Part shown: one piece after another, positions 18,762-27,143 of the stretch
Position numbering within the stretch: the stretch's first letter is position 1
How the letters are laid out: the number at the start of each line of letters is the position of its first letter
Assembly: GCF_002338065.1 (NCBI RefSeq)
Contig: NZ_DDHJ01000005.1
Coordinates: 1 to 64,000 of the forward strand
Source: Pseudomonas sp. UBA1879
Lineage (GTDB): Bacteria > Pseudomonadota > Gammaproteobacteria > Pseudomonadales > Pseudomonadaceae
DNA: 64,000 nt
Direction of reading: 5' to 3'
Notes under the pieces: generated by a model
Told to the model about the DNA's origin: nothing
What the model saw: the letters and a program-made list of their open reading frames with translations, nothing else
Database searches by the model: none
Translations under genes and position numbers: made by a program

Positions 18762-19535
18762 TTAATTGCTGTCGCGCAAGTTGTAATTCACGCCGAAGCC
18801 CAACGATTTCGAGAAGGGGATCAACTGGTTGAAGTACATGTTCACGCCATCGATCCTGTTGCCGACCGCGGATTTGGGAACGAACACGACATCGCCGCGC
18901 TGCAACAGCACCGGCGCGCTCGGGCCTCCTCCGCCCGCGTAGAGCAACTTGCTGTAATCGAAAAAGTAGGTCTTGTAGAGGCCGTCGTCGCCCTGACGCA
19001 GCAGCGCCACTTTGGTCGCGTCGGCATCGGGATTGATCCCGCCAGCCCCCACCAGCGCCTGCTCCAGGTTGGTCACCACGGGCACCGGCAGGTTGGACGG
19101 ATTGCGCACCGCGCCGCCGACGAACACGACGTTGCTGGGCGCCTGACTGATGTTGATGGTCAATGCCGTTTCCCGATAGATCGGCGCCAGCTTGGCCTCC
19201 AGCACCGCGATCAGTTGCGGCACGGTGAGGCCCGCCGCTTTGACCGAACCGATGTAAGGGTAAGAAAAGGTGCCGTCGTTGAGTACCGGGAACAGGGTCA
19301 GTTCGTAGATCGAGTTGGCGGTGAACGCCGAAATCGAAGGCGCTTCCCCTGTATTGCGCACGATGCGCAGGGTGTCGCCCGCGTGAATGCGCTCCGGAGG
19401 CAACGGCTTGCCTGCGAGGGCTCGACCAGCGTCTTCGGCCGCCTTTATCTCAGGGGATTCAGGCAAGCCGACCCGTGCCGGCGTGTTGCACGCGCACAGC
19501 AGCAGAACGCTGGCGAGCAACAGCGTGTTTTTCAT
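18762..19535 (-). CDS. pslD: polysaccharide export outer-membrane lipoprotein PslD
   Basis: A 257-residue Wza-like export protein. The signal peptide ends in a lipobox, LLLCAC, at the start MKNTLLLASVLLLCAC. The polysaccharide-export domain follows (RIHAGDTLRIV), then a SLBB-like part (VVFVGGAVRNPSNLPVP). The start was set at 19535 because AGGAG lies 10 bases upstream and the lipoprotein signal then begins at Met1; the frame from 19559 lacks both. It lies 17 bases before pslE. Between it and pslB are 168 bases with no gene, where P. aeruginosa has pslC. Confidence 0.9.
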   Translation of the reverse strand: MKNTLLLASVLLLCACNTPARVGLPESPEIKAAEDAGRALAGKPLPPERIHAGDTLRIVRNTGEAPSISAFTANSIYELTLFPVLNDGTFSYPYIGSVKAAGLTVPQLIAVLEAKLAPIYRETALTINISQAPSNVVFVGGAVRNPSNLPVPVVTNLEQALVGAGGINPDADATKVALLRQGDDGLYKTYFFDYSKLLYAGGGGPSAPVLLQRGDVVFVPKSAVGNRIDGVNMYFNQLIPFSKSLGFGVNYNLRDSN

Positions 19536-19703
19536 TGGTCCAAAACTCCTGTCATACATGAATACGGCTCCCTTGCGGGTAAAACAATCATGTCGGCGAT
19601 ACTGCCAAGTCCAATGTCATGGGGTGCTGCGGTGTCGTGTCGGGTTTAGCCTCGCGGGGTAATGGCCGCGACAGGCGCGGCCAGGATCGGGTGTCCTGTC
19701 AGG
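19536..19703. other. gap between pslB and pslD, the expected position of pslC
   Basis: These 168 bases hold no credible gene on either strand and no strong terminator. In the P. aeruginosa psl operon a family 2 glycosyltransferase gene of about 900 bp (pslC) sits here. No remnant of it could be recognised. Confidence 0.6.
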
Positions 19704-21158
19704 TCAGACTTTCGGCGCGTCCGGCACGCGGCCATAGATGTCAGTGAAGCGCACGATGTCGTCTTCGCCGAGGTATTCGCCGCTCTGCACCTCGATCATC
19801 ACCAGGTCAATGACCCCCGGATTGACCAGGCGATGGGTGTGACCCGGTTGGATGAACGTCGATTCGTTGGTGTCGAGCATGAATTCGCGGTCGTTGTTGG
19901 TGACCCGCGCCATGCCGCTGACCACGATCCAGTGCTCGCTGCGGTGGTGGTGCATCTGCAGCGACAGCGAACCCTGCGGCTTGACCACAATGCGTTTGAT
20001 CTTGAAGCGCTTGCCTTCCTCCAGCACCGTGTACGTGCCCCAGGGGCGGGTCACGGTGTTGTGCAGCAGGTACGCCGGATGGCCCTGACGCTTGAGTTCC
20101 TGAGCAATCAGCTTGACTTCCTGGGTACGCTCGGCGTCGGCGATCAGCAGCGCATCCGGGGTGTCGATGATGATCAGGTTGTCCAGGCCCACGGCGCCGA
20201 CCAGGCGCTTCTTCGAGTCGATGTAACAATTGGTCACGTCGTGCAGCACCACCTGCCCGTTGTACTGGTTGCCGTTGACGTCAGCGGGCACCAGTTCACG
20301 AATCGCCTGCCAGGAGCCGATGTCGCTCCAGCCCAGTTCACAGGGGACCACCGCGACTTTCTGCGAGCGCTCCATCAAGGCGTAGTCGATGGAAATGTCC
20401 GGCACCTGGGCGAAGGTGGCGGCGTCCAGTTCCATTTGCAGCTCGTTGCTGCCTTCCTTGCTTTTGCACTGCGTCAGGCAATGTCGCACCGCTGCCAGCA
20501 CATCCGGGGCATGGGTTTCCAGTTCCCGCAGCAGCACATCGACGCGCAGGCAGAACATCCCGGCGTTCCACAAATGCAGGCCGCCCGTGAGGTATTCCTG
20601 AGCGGTCCCGGCGTCTGGTTTCTCGACGAAGCGGGCAACCTGGTAGCCCCTGTCGCTCAAGGCCTGGCCTTTTTCGATGTAGCCAAAGCCGGTCTCCGCA
20701 CGGGTCGGGATCAGGCCAAAGGTCACTAGCCAGCCTTCGTCTGCCAGCCTTTGCGCGTCGTTGACCGCCGTGGTGAACGCGTTGATGTCGGTGATCAGTT
20801 GGTCCGCGGGCAGAATCAGCAACTGGGCGTCATCGCCGTGCAATTCCTGTACATGCAGCGCCGCCGCAGCGATGGCAGGGGCGGTATTGCGACCGAAGGG
20901 TTCCAACAGAAAATCCAGGTGCAGCTTGTGGTCGTTCAGCAGGCGGTAATCATCGACGGTGCGGAAGTAGACTTCGCGGTTGGTCACCGTCAGCACGCTT
21001 TGCACACCCGGCAGGTTGCTGGCGCGGTTGAAGGTTTTTTGCAGCAGGCTTTCGCCATCGGGTAACCGCATGAACGGTTTGGGCATCGCCTCACGGGAGA
21101 CTGGCCACAAACGGGTGCCGGCACCGCCGGCGATAATGCAAGGAATCAGGGTGCCCAT
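19704..21158 (-). CDS. pslB: mannose-1-phosphate guanylyltransferase / mannose-6-phosphate isomerase PslB
   Basis: A 484-residue bifunctional enzyme that makes GDP-mannose. The N-terminal pyrophosphorylase has CIIAGGAGTRLWPVSRE and FVEKPDAGTAQEYL. The C-terminal cupin (type II isomerase) has RPWGTYTVLEEGKRFK and LQMHHHRSEHWIVV with the metal-binding His residues. Paralogues AlgA and WbpW share this design, but the position after pslA makes PslB the fitting name. The start overlaps the pslA stop as TGATG. Confidence 0.92.
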   Translation of the reverse strand: MGTLIPCIIAGGAGTRLWPVSREAMPKPFMRLPDGESLLQKTFNRASNLPGVQSVLTVTNREVYFRTVDDYRLLNDHKLHLDFLLEPFGRNTAPAIAAAALHVQELHGDDAQLLILPADQLITDINAFTTAVNDAQRLADEGWLVTFGLIPTRAETGFGYIEKGQALSDRGYQVARFVEKPDAGTAQEYLTGGLHLWNAGMFCLRVDVLLRELETHAPDVLAAVRHCLTQCKSKEGSNELQMELDAATFAQVPDISIDYALMERSQKVAVVPCELGWSDIGSWQAIRELVPADVNGNQYNGQVVLHDVTNCYIDSKKRLVGAVGLDNLIIIDTPDALLIADAERTQEVKLIAQELKRQGHPAYLLHNTVTRPWGTYTVLEEGKRFKIKRIVVKPQGSLSLQMHHHRSEHWIVVSGMARVTNNDREFMLDTNESTFIQPGHTHRLVNPGVIDLVMIEVQSGEYLGEDDIVRFTDIYGRVPDAPKV

Positions 21159-22594
21159 CAGTAAGCCTCACGAGAGAAAAGCACTGCCGGAACAGTGCGC
21201 AGAAGGATGTATAAATCGAACCAGACGGACCAGTTTTCGATGTATTCGAGATCGAATTCGACGCGCTTTTCGATCTTCTCAACAGTGTCTGTCTCACCAC
21301 GAAAACCGTTGATCTGCGCCAGTCCGGTAATGCCCGGCTTGACTCGATGACGCGAGGTGTACTCCTTGACAGCTTGCTCGAACAAAATGCCCGCGGCCTT
21401 GGTGGCCGTGGCATGTGGGCGCGGCCCCACCATTGACATACTGCCCGCGAACACGTTGAACAGTTGCGGCAACTCATCCAGGCTGGTCTTGCGGATGAAA
21501 CGTCCGACCCGGGTCACCCTGGCGTCGCCCTTGACGGTCTGTTGCTCGGCGGTCGCGTCGGCCTGATGGGTGTACATCGAGCGGAACTTGCACACGGTGA
21601 TCAGCCGATTGTTGTAGCCATAGCGCTTTTGCCAGAACAGCACCGGTCCCCGGGAATCCAGCTTGATCGCGAGGGCGATGGCGGCCATGACCGGCGACAG
21701 CAGCAGAATCGCCACACTCGACAGCACCATGTCTTCGATGCGCTTGAACAGCGGCGACCAGCCCCGCAGCGGCACGTCGGAGGCGTTGAACATCGGCAGG
21801 CTGGCGACTTCGGTGATGCGGTTGTGGGCGTGGCGGAAGGCAACCATGTCAGGCACCAGCAACACGTTCACCGGCAGCCGGCGCAGTTCGCGAATGATGT
21901 AGTCCATGCGATTTTCGGCGGACCAGGGCAGGGCGACCAACACCTGGGTGACCTTCTCCTCACGGATCAGGGTCTCCAGATCGCGGGTGTTGCCCAGCAG
22001 CGGCAGGTTGGCCATGGTTTTGGGAAGGCGACCGATGCGGTCATCGATGAACCCCAATACACCCGAACGGATGTCCTGGTTCTGCAGCATATACTCGGCC
22101 AGACGTTGACCGTTCTCGGTGGCGCCGAGAATCACCGCGCTTTGCAAGAAGAACCCCCGGGCCATCAAACGCTTGTAGATGACCAACAGCAGCAGACGCT
22201 CGGCGCAGAACATCGCCAGGCTGGCGATGAACCAGACCATCAGCTGCTCTTGTGTGATGTAGACGAACAGGTCCAGCGCCTTGTGCATGAACAACAGCAC
22301 GCAGAACGCCGAGGACCAGACGAAAAAGATCATCTTGAAGCGTGAACGATTGCTGAAGATCACCTCGGAATACACCCCGAGGGCCTGGAACATCAGCACA
22401 CAGACGACCCCGAAAAACACCTGCACCATCAGGTAGCTTTCCGGTGGGGTGGGGGTGTCGGCCTTCCAGAGGGCAAATATCAGGATGCCGGGTAGAACCG
22501 ATGTGACCCCGTGTACCAACCTGACGGCGAACAGGAAATACTCGATCAGGCTCGTGCGTGTTAGCAGAAGGCTGTCGACCGGTTGCAGTCGCAT
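21158..22594 (-). CDS. pslA: undecaprenyl-phosphate sugar phosphotransferase PslA
   Basis: A 478-residue polyisoprenyl-phosphate hexose-1-phosphate transferase (WcaJ type) that places the first sugar on the lipid carrier. It has about four N-terminal membrane helices, a CoA-binding-like domain ([19 protein letters not shown]), a fifth hydrophobic helix, and the catalytic C-terminal domain with [19 protein letters not shown] and SMVGPRPHA. Length equals P. aeruginosa PslA. It is the first gene of the operon, preceded by GAGGA 7 bases before ATG and a leader with several GGA motifs. Confidence 0.92.
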   Translation of the reverse strand: MRLQPVDSLLLTRTSLIEYFLFAVRLVHGVTSVLPGILIFALWKADTPTPPESYLMVQVFFGVVCVLMFQALGVYSEVIFSNRSRFKMIFFVWSSAFCVLLFMHKALDLFVYITQEQLMVWFIASLAMFCAERLLLLVIYKRLMARGFFLQSAVILGATENGQRLAEYMLQNQDIRSGVLGFIDDRIGRLPKTMANLPLLGNTRDLETLIREEKVTQVLVALPWSAENRMDYIIRELRRLPVNVLLVPDMVAFRHAHNRITEVASLPMFNASDVPLRGWSPLFKRIEDMVLSSVAILLLSPVMAAIALAIKLDSRGPVLFWQKRYGYNNRLITVCKFRSMYTHQADATAEQQTVKGDARVTRVGRFIRKTSLDELPQLFNVFAGSMSMVGPRPHATATKAAGILFEQAVKEYTSRHRVKPGITGLAQINGFRGETDTVEKIEKRVEFDLEYIENWSVWFDLYILLRTVPAVLFSREAY

Positions 22595-22599
22595 ATGAC

Positions 22600-22660
22600 G
22601 TCCTCACATCTTCGATCCGTGAATCCATGACTGGCTTACCTGCCCGGCGTCACTCCGAAA
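22600..22660 (-). promoter_or_regulatory. pslA leader with several GGA motifs (possible RsmA/CsrA site)
   Basis: Read on the minus strand the last 50 bases before pslA contain ATGGATT, ACGGATC and GAGGAC, the last being the ribosome binding site. RsmA/CsrA proteins bind GGA in hairpins and overlapping Shine-Dalgarno sequences, and psl translation in P. aeruginosa is repressed by RsmA. That this leader is bound is inference. Confidence 0.35.
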
Positions 22661-22666
22661 GTCAAG

Positions 22667-22694
22667 ATAATGACTTTTTTACCGAGTATTTCAA
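22667..22694 (-). promoter_or_regulatory. candidate sigma-70 promoter of the psl operon
   Basis: On the minus strand TTGAAA (22689-22694) and CATTAT (22667-22672) lie 16 bases apart, about 73 bases before the pslA start. The match is 5/6 and 4/6. RpoS could use the same site. Confidence 0.4.
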
Positions 22695-23064
22695 AATAAG
22701 CCAATATTTTGTCGATTAAGCGCTCTCTTGACCCGTATTTCAATCCCGCCGCTGAGAAAAAATCCCATTGATTCCCAAAATGGCGTAGGACTACTCCCAA
22801 ATACAGATCGGCAAATCCCTCAAACGAGTGCCTGAGCAGAGTAAAGCCTATGAAACATGCTGTGTCATGGCGGAACTCCTTGCAGATCTCTCAAAATCCT
22901 GCGTTTTGCGCACATCGTTGAAGATGCAGTTGGCCATCGGATCCAAGAATCGCGGGGCTTTGGCGCGTTTTCAGGTGAAGCAAAATTTTTTTTTCCGGAG
23001 GGCTTTTTCCGAGGGGGCTGAGGTCAACATCTCACGCAATGAATGCACGCACAGAGGGAAGGTT

Positions 23065-23973
23065 ATGACCGAGCGCAGGGCAGTATTGATTCTTCATGGC
23101 AAACAAGCGCTCAACGACGATGTTCGCCAGGCGGTGCAGCGCAAGCGCCAGCATGGCTGGGAACTGGACGTGCGCCTGACCTGGGAGGGCGGCGATGCCC
23201 AGCGTCTGGTGACGGAAGCACTGGACGCCGGGCACCGGGAAATCATCGCGGGCGGCGGGGACGGCACGCTGCGAGACGTTGCCGAGGCGTTGGCGCTGGC
23301 CCACAGCGACGCCCGCCTGACCATTCTGCCGCTGGGCACCGCCAACGATTTCGCCCGCTCGGCAGGTGTGCCGTTGGAAATCGAACGGGCGCTCGACCTC
23401 CTGGACGTACCCGCCCGTCTGGTGGACATGGGATCGGTGGATGGCCAACTGTTCCTCAACATGGCCACCGGCGGCTTCGGCAGTCAGGTGACGGCCAATA
23501 CCTCGGAAGACCTGAAGAAAGTGCTGGGCGGCGCGGCGTACCTGTTTACCGGGTTATCGCGCTTCAGCGAGTTGAAGGCTGCTCATGGTGAGCTGATCGG
23601 ACCGGATTTCCACTGGCGTGGCGATTTGCTCGCGCTCGGCATCGGCAACGGTCGCCAGGCCGGTGGCGGTCATCCGCTGTGCCCCAACGCCCTGGCCGAC
23701 GATGGGCTGCTGGATGTCAGCATCCTCCCGGCGCCCCAGGAAGTGGTCGGCACTCTCAAGAGCTTGCTGGAAGGCGGACTTGGCATCGACAACCTGTTCG
23801 TCCGCGCGCGGCTGCCGTGGGTTGAGTTGAAATCGGCCGAAGGCCTGGACATTAACCTTGATGGCGAACCGTTACGCGGCGAAAACCTGCGATTCGAGGC
23901 CCGGCCTAGCGCGCTGCACATTCACCTGCCCGCGCATTCACCATTGCTGAGCGGGGCAAAACGAATCGAGTAA
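23065..23973 (+). CDS. yegS: YegS-type lipid kinase (diacylglycerol-kinase catalytic fold)
   Basis: A 302-residue cytoplasmic kinase of the DAGK_cat family. It has AGGGDGTLRDVAEAL (the GGDGT nucleotide loop), ILPLGTANDFARSAG, and the later GNGRQAGGGHPLCPNA and DDGLLDV motifs. E. coli YegS phosphorylates phosphatidylglycerol in vitro. The start at 23065 has GAGGGAAGG 3-10 bases upstream, so the longer open frame from 22828 is rejected. It is divergent from the psl operon and convergent with the response regulator gene. Confidence 0.92.
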   Translation: MTERRAVLILHGKQALNDDVRQAVQRKRQHGWELDVRLTWEGGDAQRLVTEALDAGHREIIAGGGDGTLRDVAEALALAHSDARLTILPLGTANDFARSAGVPLEIERALDLLDVPARLVDMGSVDGQLFLNMATGGFGSQVTANTSEDLKKVLGGAAYLFTGLSRFSELKAAHGELIGPDFHWRGDLLALGIGNGRQAGGGHPLCPNALADDGLLDVSILPAPQEVVGTLKSLLEGGLGIDNLFVRARLPWVELKSAEGLDINLDGEPLRGENLRFEARPSALHIHLPAHSPLLSGAKRIE

Positions 23974-24091
23974 GGCCCCCCAGCGACTGAGAACCCAGTG
24001 GGCGTGGTGTGCTTTGCCAATGCGGCAGATCAGCTACCCAGAATGTGGCTGAAACCCCATCATCGGTAAGGACGCTCACTGCCCCACATGA

Positions 24092-24113
24092 TAGGCGCCG
24101 CCGGGGGCGCCTA
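24092..24113. terminator. GC-rich hairpin between convergent yegS and response regulator genes
   Basis: TAGGCGCC pairs with GGCGCCTA around a 6-base GC loop; the right arm includes the regulator's stop codon. No T-tract follows on either strand, so terminator function is uncertain. Confidence 0.35.
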
Positions 24114-24770
24114 ATCGTCCAGGCTGATGATCCGCTCCCTCACACAGAACAGCACCAGGCCTGCCACGTCGTAGATTTGCAGCCGCTTCATGATCTGCGC
24201 GCGGTGGGTTTCGACGGTTTTCACGCTGAGGTTCAAGCCGTTGGCGATTTCCCGGGTCGACTTCCCGCGCACGATGAGGCGCAGGATTTCCAGCTGCCGG
24301 GCGGTGAGGTTGTGATTTTCCACCGGCTCTACCTTGCTCGAATGCGCGCTGTTCAAGGCTCGGTTGATGACGGTATGGGCAATCGCCGGGCTCAAGTAAC
24401 GCTCGTCATTGCGCAGCGCGTGCAGTGCCTGCTCGATTTCTGTCGCCGTGGCGTCCTTGAGCAGGTAGCCATGTGCCCCGCCTTCGAGGGCACGCATGAT
24501 CATCTGTGGATCGGTATGCATCGACAGAATCAGCACTTTGCTCTGAGGCCGGGCGCGGTGCAGCCGTTCGAGGGCATCCAGGCCGTTGCTGTCTTTCATG
24601 GAAATATCCAGCAGGATGATGTCGGGCATGAGCTCAAGGGTCATTTCCAGCAGTTGCTCGCCACTGGCGGCTTCGCCCACGACCTGATAACCGGGAATGT
24701 CGGACACCAGCGCGCGGACCCCGGCGCGGATCAGAGCATGGTCATCGACCAGAAGAAGAGTGCAGATCAT
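24111..24770 (-). CDS. NarL/FixJ-family response regulator
   Basis: A 219-residue two-domain regulator. The receiver domain has the acidic pair in LLLVDDHALIRAG, the phospho-acceptor Asp55 in IILLDISMKD, and Lys in YLLKDATATE. The C-terminal LuxR-type helix-turn-helix spans about residues 150-212 (LTARQLEILRLIVRGKSTREIA and SVKTVETHRAQIMKRL). It overlaps the kinase stop as ATGA, so the two are a translationally coupled pair. The kinase is read first. I do not recognise the named system. Confidence 0.92.
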   Translation of the reverse strand: MICTLLLVDDHALIRAGVRALVSDIPGYQVVGEAASGEQLLEMTLELMPDIILLDISMKDSNGLDALERLHRARPQSKVLILSMHTDPQMIMRALEGGAHGYLLKDATATEIEQALHALRNDERYLSPAIAHTVINRALNSAHSSKVEPVENHNLTARQLEILRLIVRGKSTREIANGLNLSVKTVETHRAQIMKRLQIYDVAGLVLFCVRERIISLDD

Positions 24771-25666
24771 GAATGCTTACTTATCTCAGCGCGTTCACGG
24801 GCCCGGGGTGCCCAGGGAAACAGGGCTTGAATGTCGGTGCCTTGGCCGGGCTCGCTTTTCACGTTAAGGTGACCGCCGAGCAAGGTCGCTCGCTCGACCA
24901 TGCCGGCCATACCTCGTTGACCCTCTTCACCCGGGTTGGGTGAGGGCGAAAATCCTTGGCCGTCGTCGGAAATGGTCAGACAGAGGCCCTCAGGATTGCG
25001 TTTGATCCTGACCAGCAGGTTTCGGGCCTGGGCGTGACGCAGCATATTGGTGACCGCTTCCTGGGTGATGCGAAACGCCGCCACCGCCATTTCTTCGGGA
25101 ATACCCGCCAGACGTTGATGGCATTCGAGGCTCCAGAGAATTGGCGTGTCGGCCAGTGTGCGCAGCAAATGCGCGCGCAAGCTGGCCTCCAGGCCCAGAC
25201 TCGCCAGCTGCCGGGGATTGAGGATCGCCGACACGTCACGCACTTTCGCCAGGGTCTCATCCAGGGTGTTGTTGAGCATCGCGCAGTGTGGGTGCAGTGC
25301 TTCAGGTGCCCGACGTTGCAACCAGTCGCTCTGCAACTTCGCGGCCGTCAACATCTGACCGATATCGTCATGCAGTTCGCGACTCAAGCGATGACGTTCG
25401 GTTTCCTGGACCTGCAGCATATGGTCGGCTAATTCCTGGGGCTGGAATTGAATCGTCTCGTTCGGGCGGCTGATCGCATACCCAAAACTCAGACAAGCCA
25501 CGACGTTGAGCAACGCCCACGGCAGTTGGCCGTCGATCAGCCATATAAGGGTATTCAAGGCGGTCGTCACCAGACCGACCATGGCCACCCATCCATATAC
25601 CTTGTTCGGGCCCATCGGCCATAACTTGAAAGTCTTGTCGCTGCCATGCATAGCGGGTGAAGCCAT
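24767..25666 (-). CDS. NarX/DegS-type sensor histidine kinase (HisKA_3)
   Basis: A 299-residue membrane kinase with two adjacent N-terminal membrane helices (about 25-45 and 48-66), no sizeable periplasmic domain, then HisKA_3 with ETERHRLSRELHDDIGQ, where His99 is the phospho-site. The ATPase domain has ITQEAVTNMLRHA (N box), LTISDDGQGF and GMAGMVERATLLGG. With so small a sensor part it may sense the membrane itself or a partner protein, by inference. The start is uncertain, since no good Shine-Dalgarno precedes any of the three early Met codons. It forms a pair with the regulator gene. Confidence 0.9.
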   Translation of the reverse strand: MASPAMHGSDKTFKLWPMGPNKVYGWVAMVGLVTTALNTLIWLIDGQLPWALLNVVACLSFGYAISRPNETIQFQPQELADHMLQVQETERHRLSRELHDDIGQMLTAAKLQSDWLQRRAPEALHPHCAMLNNTLDETLAKVRDVSAILNPRQLASLGLEASLRAHLLRTLADTPILWSLECHQRLAGIPEEMAVAAFRITQEAVTNMLRHAQARNLLVRIKRNPEGLCLTISDDGQGFSPSPNPGEEGQRGMAGMVERATLLGGHLNVKSEPGQGTDIQALFPWAPRARERAEISKHS

Positions 25667-26106
25667 CAGGTAATGAGTGCGGACACCTGATCAAACATTA
25701 TCAGGTCACGTGTAAGAGGGCCGGGGCGAGGACGCGCCAGTCCACTTTCTATGTGCATACGGAAACCAGTGTTCGACTTTCAATCTGAATAATGCGACTG
25801 AAGCGTTCATTCGCGGGCGCCGATCTTACATTAATTGCCAGCTTTATTAAGCATATACTCCAAATAAGACGACGCCGGTAATTGTCTGATTAGTCAGGAT
25901 TTATTACTGGGGCAACAGTGCTGAATAACCCGGTCGAATCGATAGGCTGACGGTGTGTGCCTGGCGGTGACTTCATATCCGCCTATCACCCAGTGCTGAT
26001 GCAACGGCTTGCTCGCGGCGGGCTTTTCACCATGGGGGCACATTCGTCGCGGGCAAGCGTCTCGCCTCGCGCAGAGATGAGGCTACCTGCGCCAGGGGCA
26101 GTCGGA
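25667..26106. other. 440-bp intergenic region with a REP-like doublet
   Basis: AT-rich from about 25790 to 25910, presumably carrying the promoter of the kinase-regulator pair, though no clear -35/-10 could be fixed. Its right end holds the inverted REP-like pair at 26007-26058. No credible gene seen. Confidence 0.5.
26007..26058. repeat. inverted pair of REP-like sequences
   Basis: GCTTGCTCGCGGC (26007-26019) and GTCGCGGGCAAGC (26046-26058) are inverted copies with two mismatches and a 26-base loop. The GCTTGC(T/C)CGCG core is that of Pseudomonas REP elements. Confidence 0.65.
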
Positions 26107-26616
26107 TTACAGCGCGTTGGAATGATCGACCCGATCCACGCTGCCGGCCTCTGCGGAACCGACCGTCAGCGGCGCGGGCCATTCCATCGGCGCTGAGGGG
26201 CCGCGTTCGAATTGGCCAATGCCGCAGCAGCAGCCGAATTGCTCCAGCAACTCCTGTTGTTCAGCTTCATCCAGCAACAGCAGGCCGGTGAGCGGGTCGA
26301 CCAGCTCAACCTGCCAGGACAACAAGGCCAGGCATTGGCGCAAGGACAGCAATGATTTGGGCGGCAAGCGTCCGGCAGCCCCGGCGAAATACAACAGATA
26401 GCGTAACCGGCGGGCGAAGCCGGCGACGCCTGAAACCCCCGCCGCGTCAGCTTTGCCTGCGATCTGTTGCAGAGTGACGAGCAGGCATTCGACGGCATCC
26501 TTATCGTCGCTGATCAGTTCCAGATGACTGAGGCATTCGTCTGCGCGGTTCAGAAGGACTGGGGTGTCGCAGAGGAAATCGCCGTGCAGGTGCTGCCATT
26601 CATTGCCGTTCAGCAT
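26107..26616 (-). CDS. hypothetical protein, possible HPt-like domain lacking the phospho-histidine
   Basis: A 169-residue soluble protein, not recognised by name. GGAG lies 8 bases before the ATG at 26616. Residues 10-70 are helical and line up by eye with CheA P1 / HPt domains: a first helix FLCDTPVLLNRADECL, then ECLLVTLQQIAGKADAAGV where HPt proteins have a His-Thr-x-Lys-Gly motif. At the His position stands Gln50, so it could not be phosphorylated there. The Cys-rich FGCCCGIGQF near residue 130 and the Pro-rich tail are odd. It lies upstream of and divergent from cheV. The HPt relation is my inference and needs a structure search. Confidence 0.6.
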   Translation of the reverse strand: MLNGNEWQHLHGDFLCDTPVLLNRADECLSHLELISDDKDAVECLLVTLQQIAGKADAAGVSGVAGFARRLRYLLYFAGAAGRLPPKSLLSLRQCLALLSWQVELVDPLTGLLLLDEAEQQELLEQFGCCCGIGQFERGPSAPMEWPAPLTVGSAEAGSVDRVDHSNAL

Positions 26617-27143
26617 GTGAAATCTCCACTCTTCATGGATAGCGATCCAGATTCGCGCGAAGCGAGTGGCGCAAAGTTAATGTTGAAGGCAATGAGAAGT
26701 CTGTAGGGCGTTTCTGAATGTTTTGATTTATGTGCAGCCGATGAGACGTGATCGTGCGCCAGCATCCCGGCAGCGCTCAGAACAGAGACGTCCATGAGCG
26801 CCGAATTGACGAAGGGATTTAACAACGCTTCGAGCGCAACCACCTGACCGACTCCATTCAATGAGAATGGCGTCACAATAATGGCAATTAGATACCGCGA
26901 ACATCAGGTTTGCCCTGATAGCGGATAAGGAATACCCCTAGGGGGTGGGATGCGGTTGCACTTACTTTTGGCATAACGCCATTATCGACAGGCAGTCGAA
27001 CGCGGAGAATACCCAAGAGTAAAGCATGATGTTAATGTGATATCAATTAACTCGGCAGCCGTTTTCATGAAGATTAAGGTCTGGCCTGATACTGCCGATA
27101 AAAGGTAGGCGGACTTATTTGAACCCTGCTCCAGGAGCAACTG
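26617..27143. other. 527-bp divergent region upstream of cheV
   Basis: Contains the sigma-28 promoter of cheV at 27075-27101. The rest shows no credible gene. A short minus-strand frame at 26610-26876 has no family features. The palindrome CCCCTAGGGG occurs at about 26935-26944. Confidence 0.5.
27075..27101 (+). promoter_or_regulatory. sigma-28 (FliA) flagellar promoter of cheV
   Basis: TAAG (27075-27078), 15 bases, then GCCGATAA (27094-27101). This matches the flagellar sigma-28 consensus TAAA-N15-GCCGATAA with one mismatch. It is 42 bases before the cheV start codon, a normal leader length. Confidence 0.8.

Larger units (their letters stand above)
22595..23064. other. 470-bp divergent control region between pslA and yegS
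   Basis: AT-richer than its neighbours. It holds the psl leader and candidate promoter on the left. Near 22984-22993 there is a run of T followed by CCGGAGGGC and a near copy of TTTTTCCG, of unknown meaning. The yegS frame stays open upstream to 22828 but lacks any conserved sequence, so no gene is called there. Confidence 0.5.

Noticed and set aside
22828..23064. N-terminal extension of YegS
   Set aside because: The frame is open but the sequence is not conserved, and a strong ribosome binding site precedes the ATG at 23065.
26610..26876. 88-residue minus-strand open frame upstream of the HPt-like gene
   Set aside because: No ribosome binding site, no signal, no recognisable fold; overlaps the start of the supported gene.
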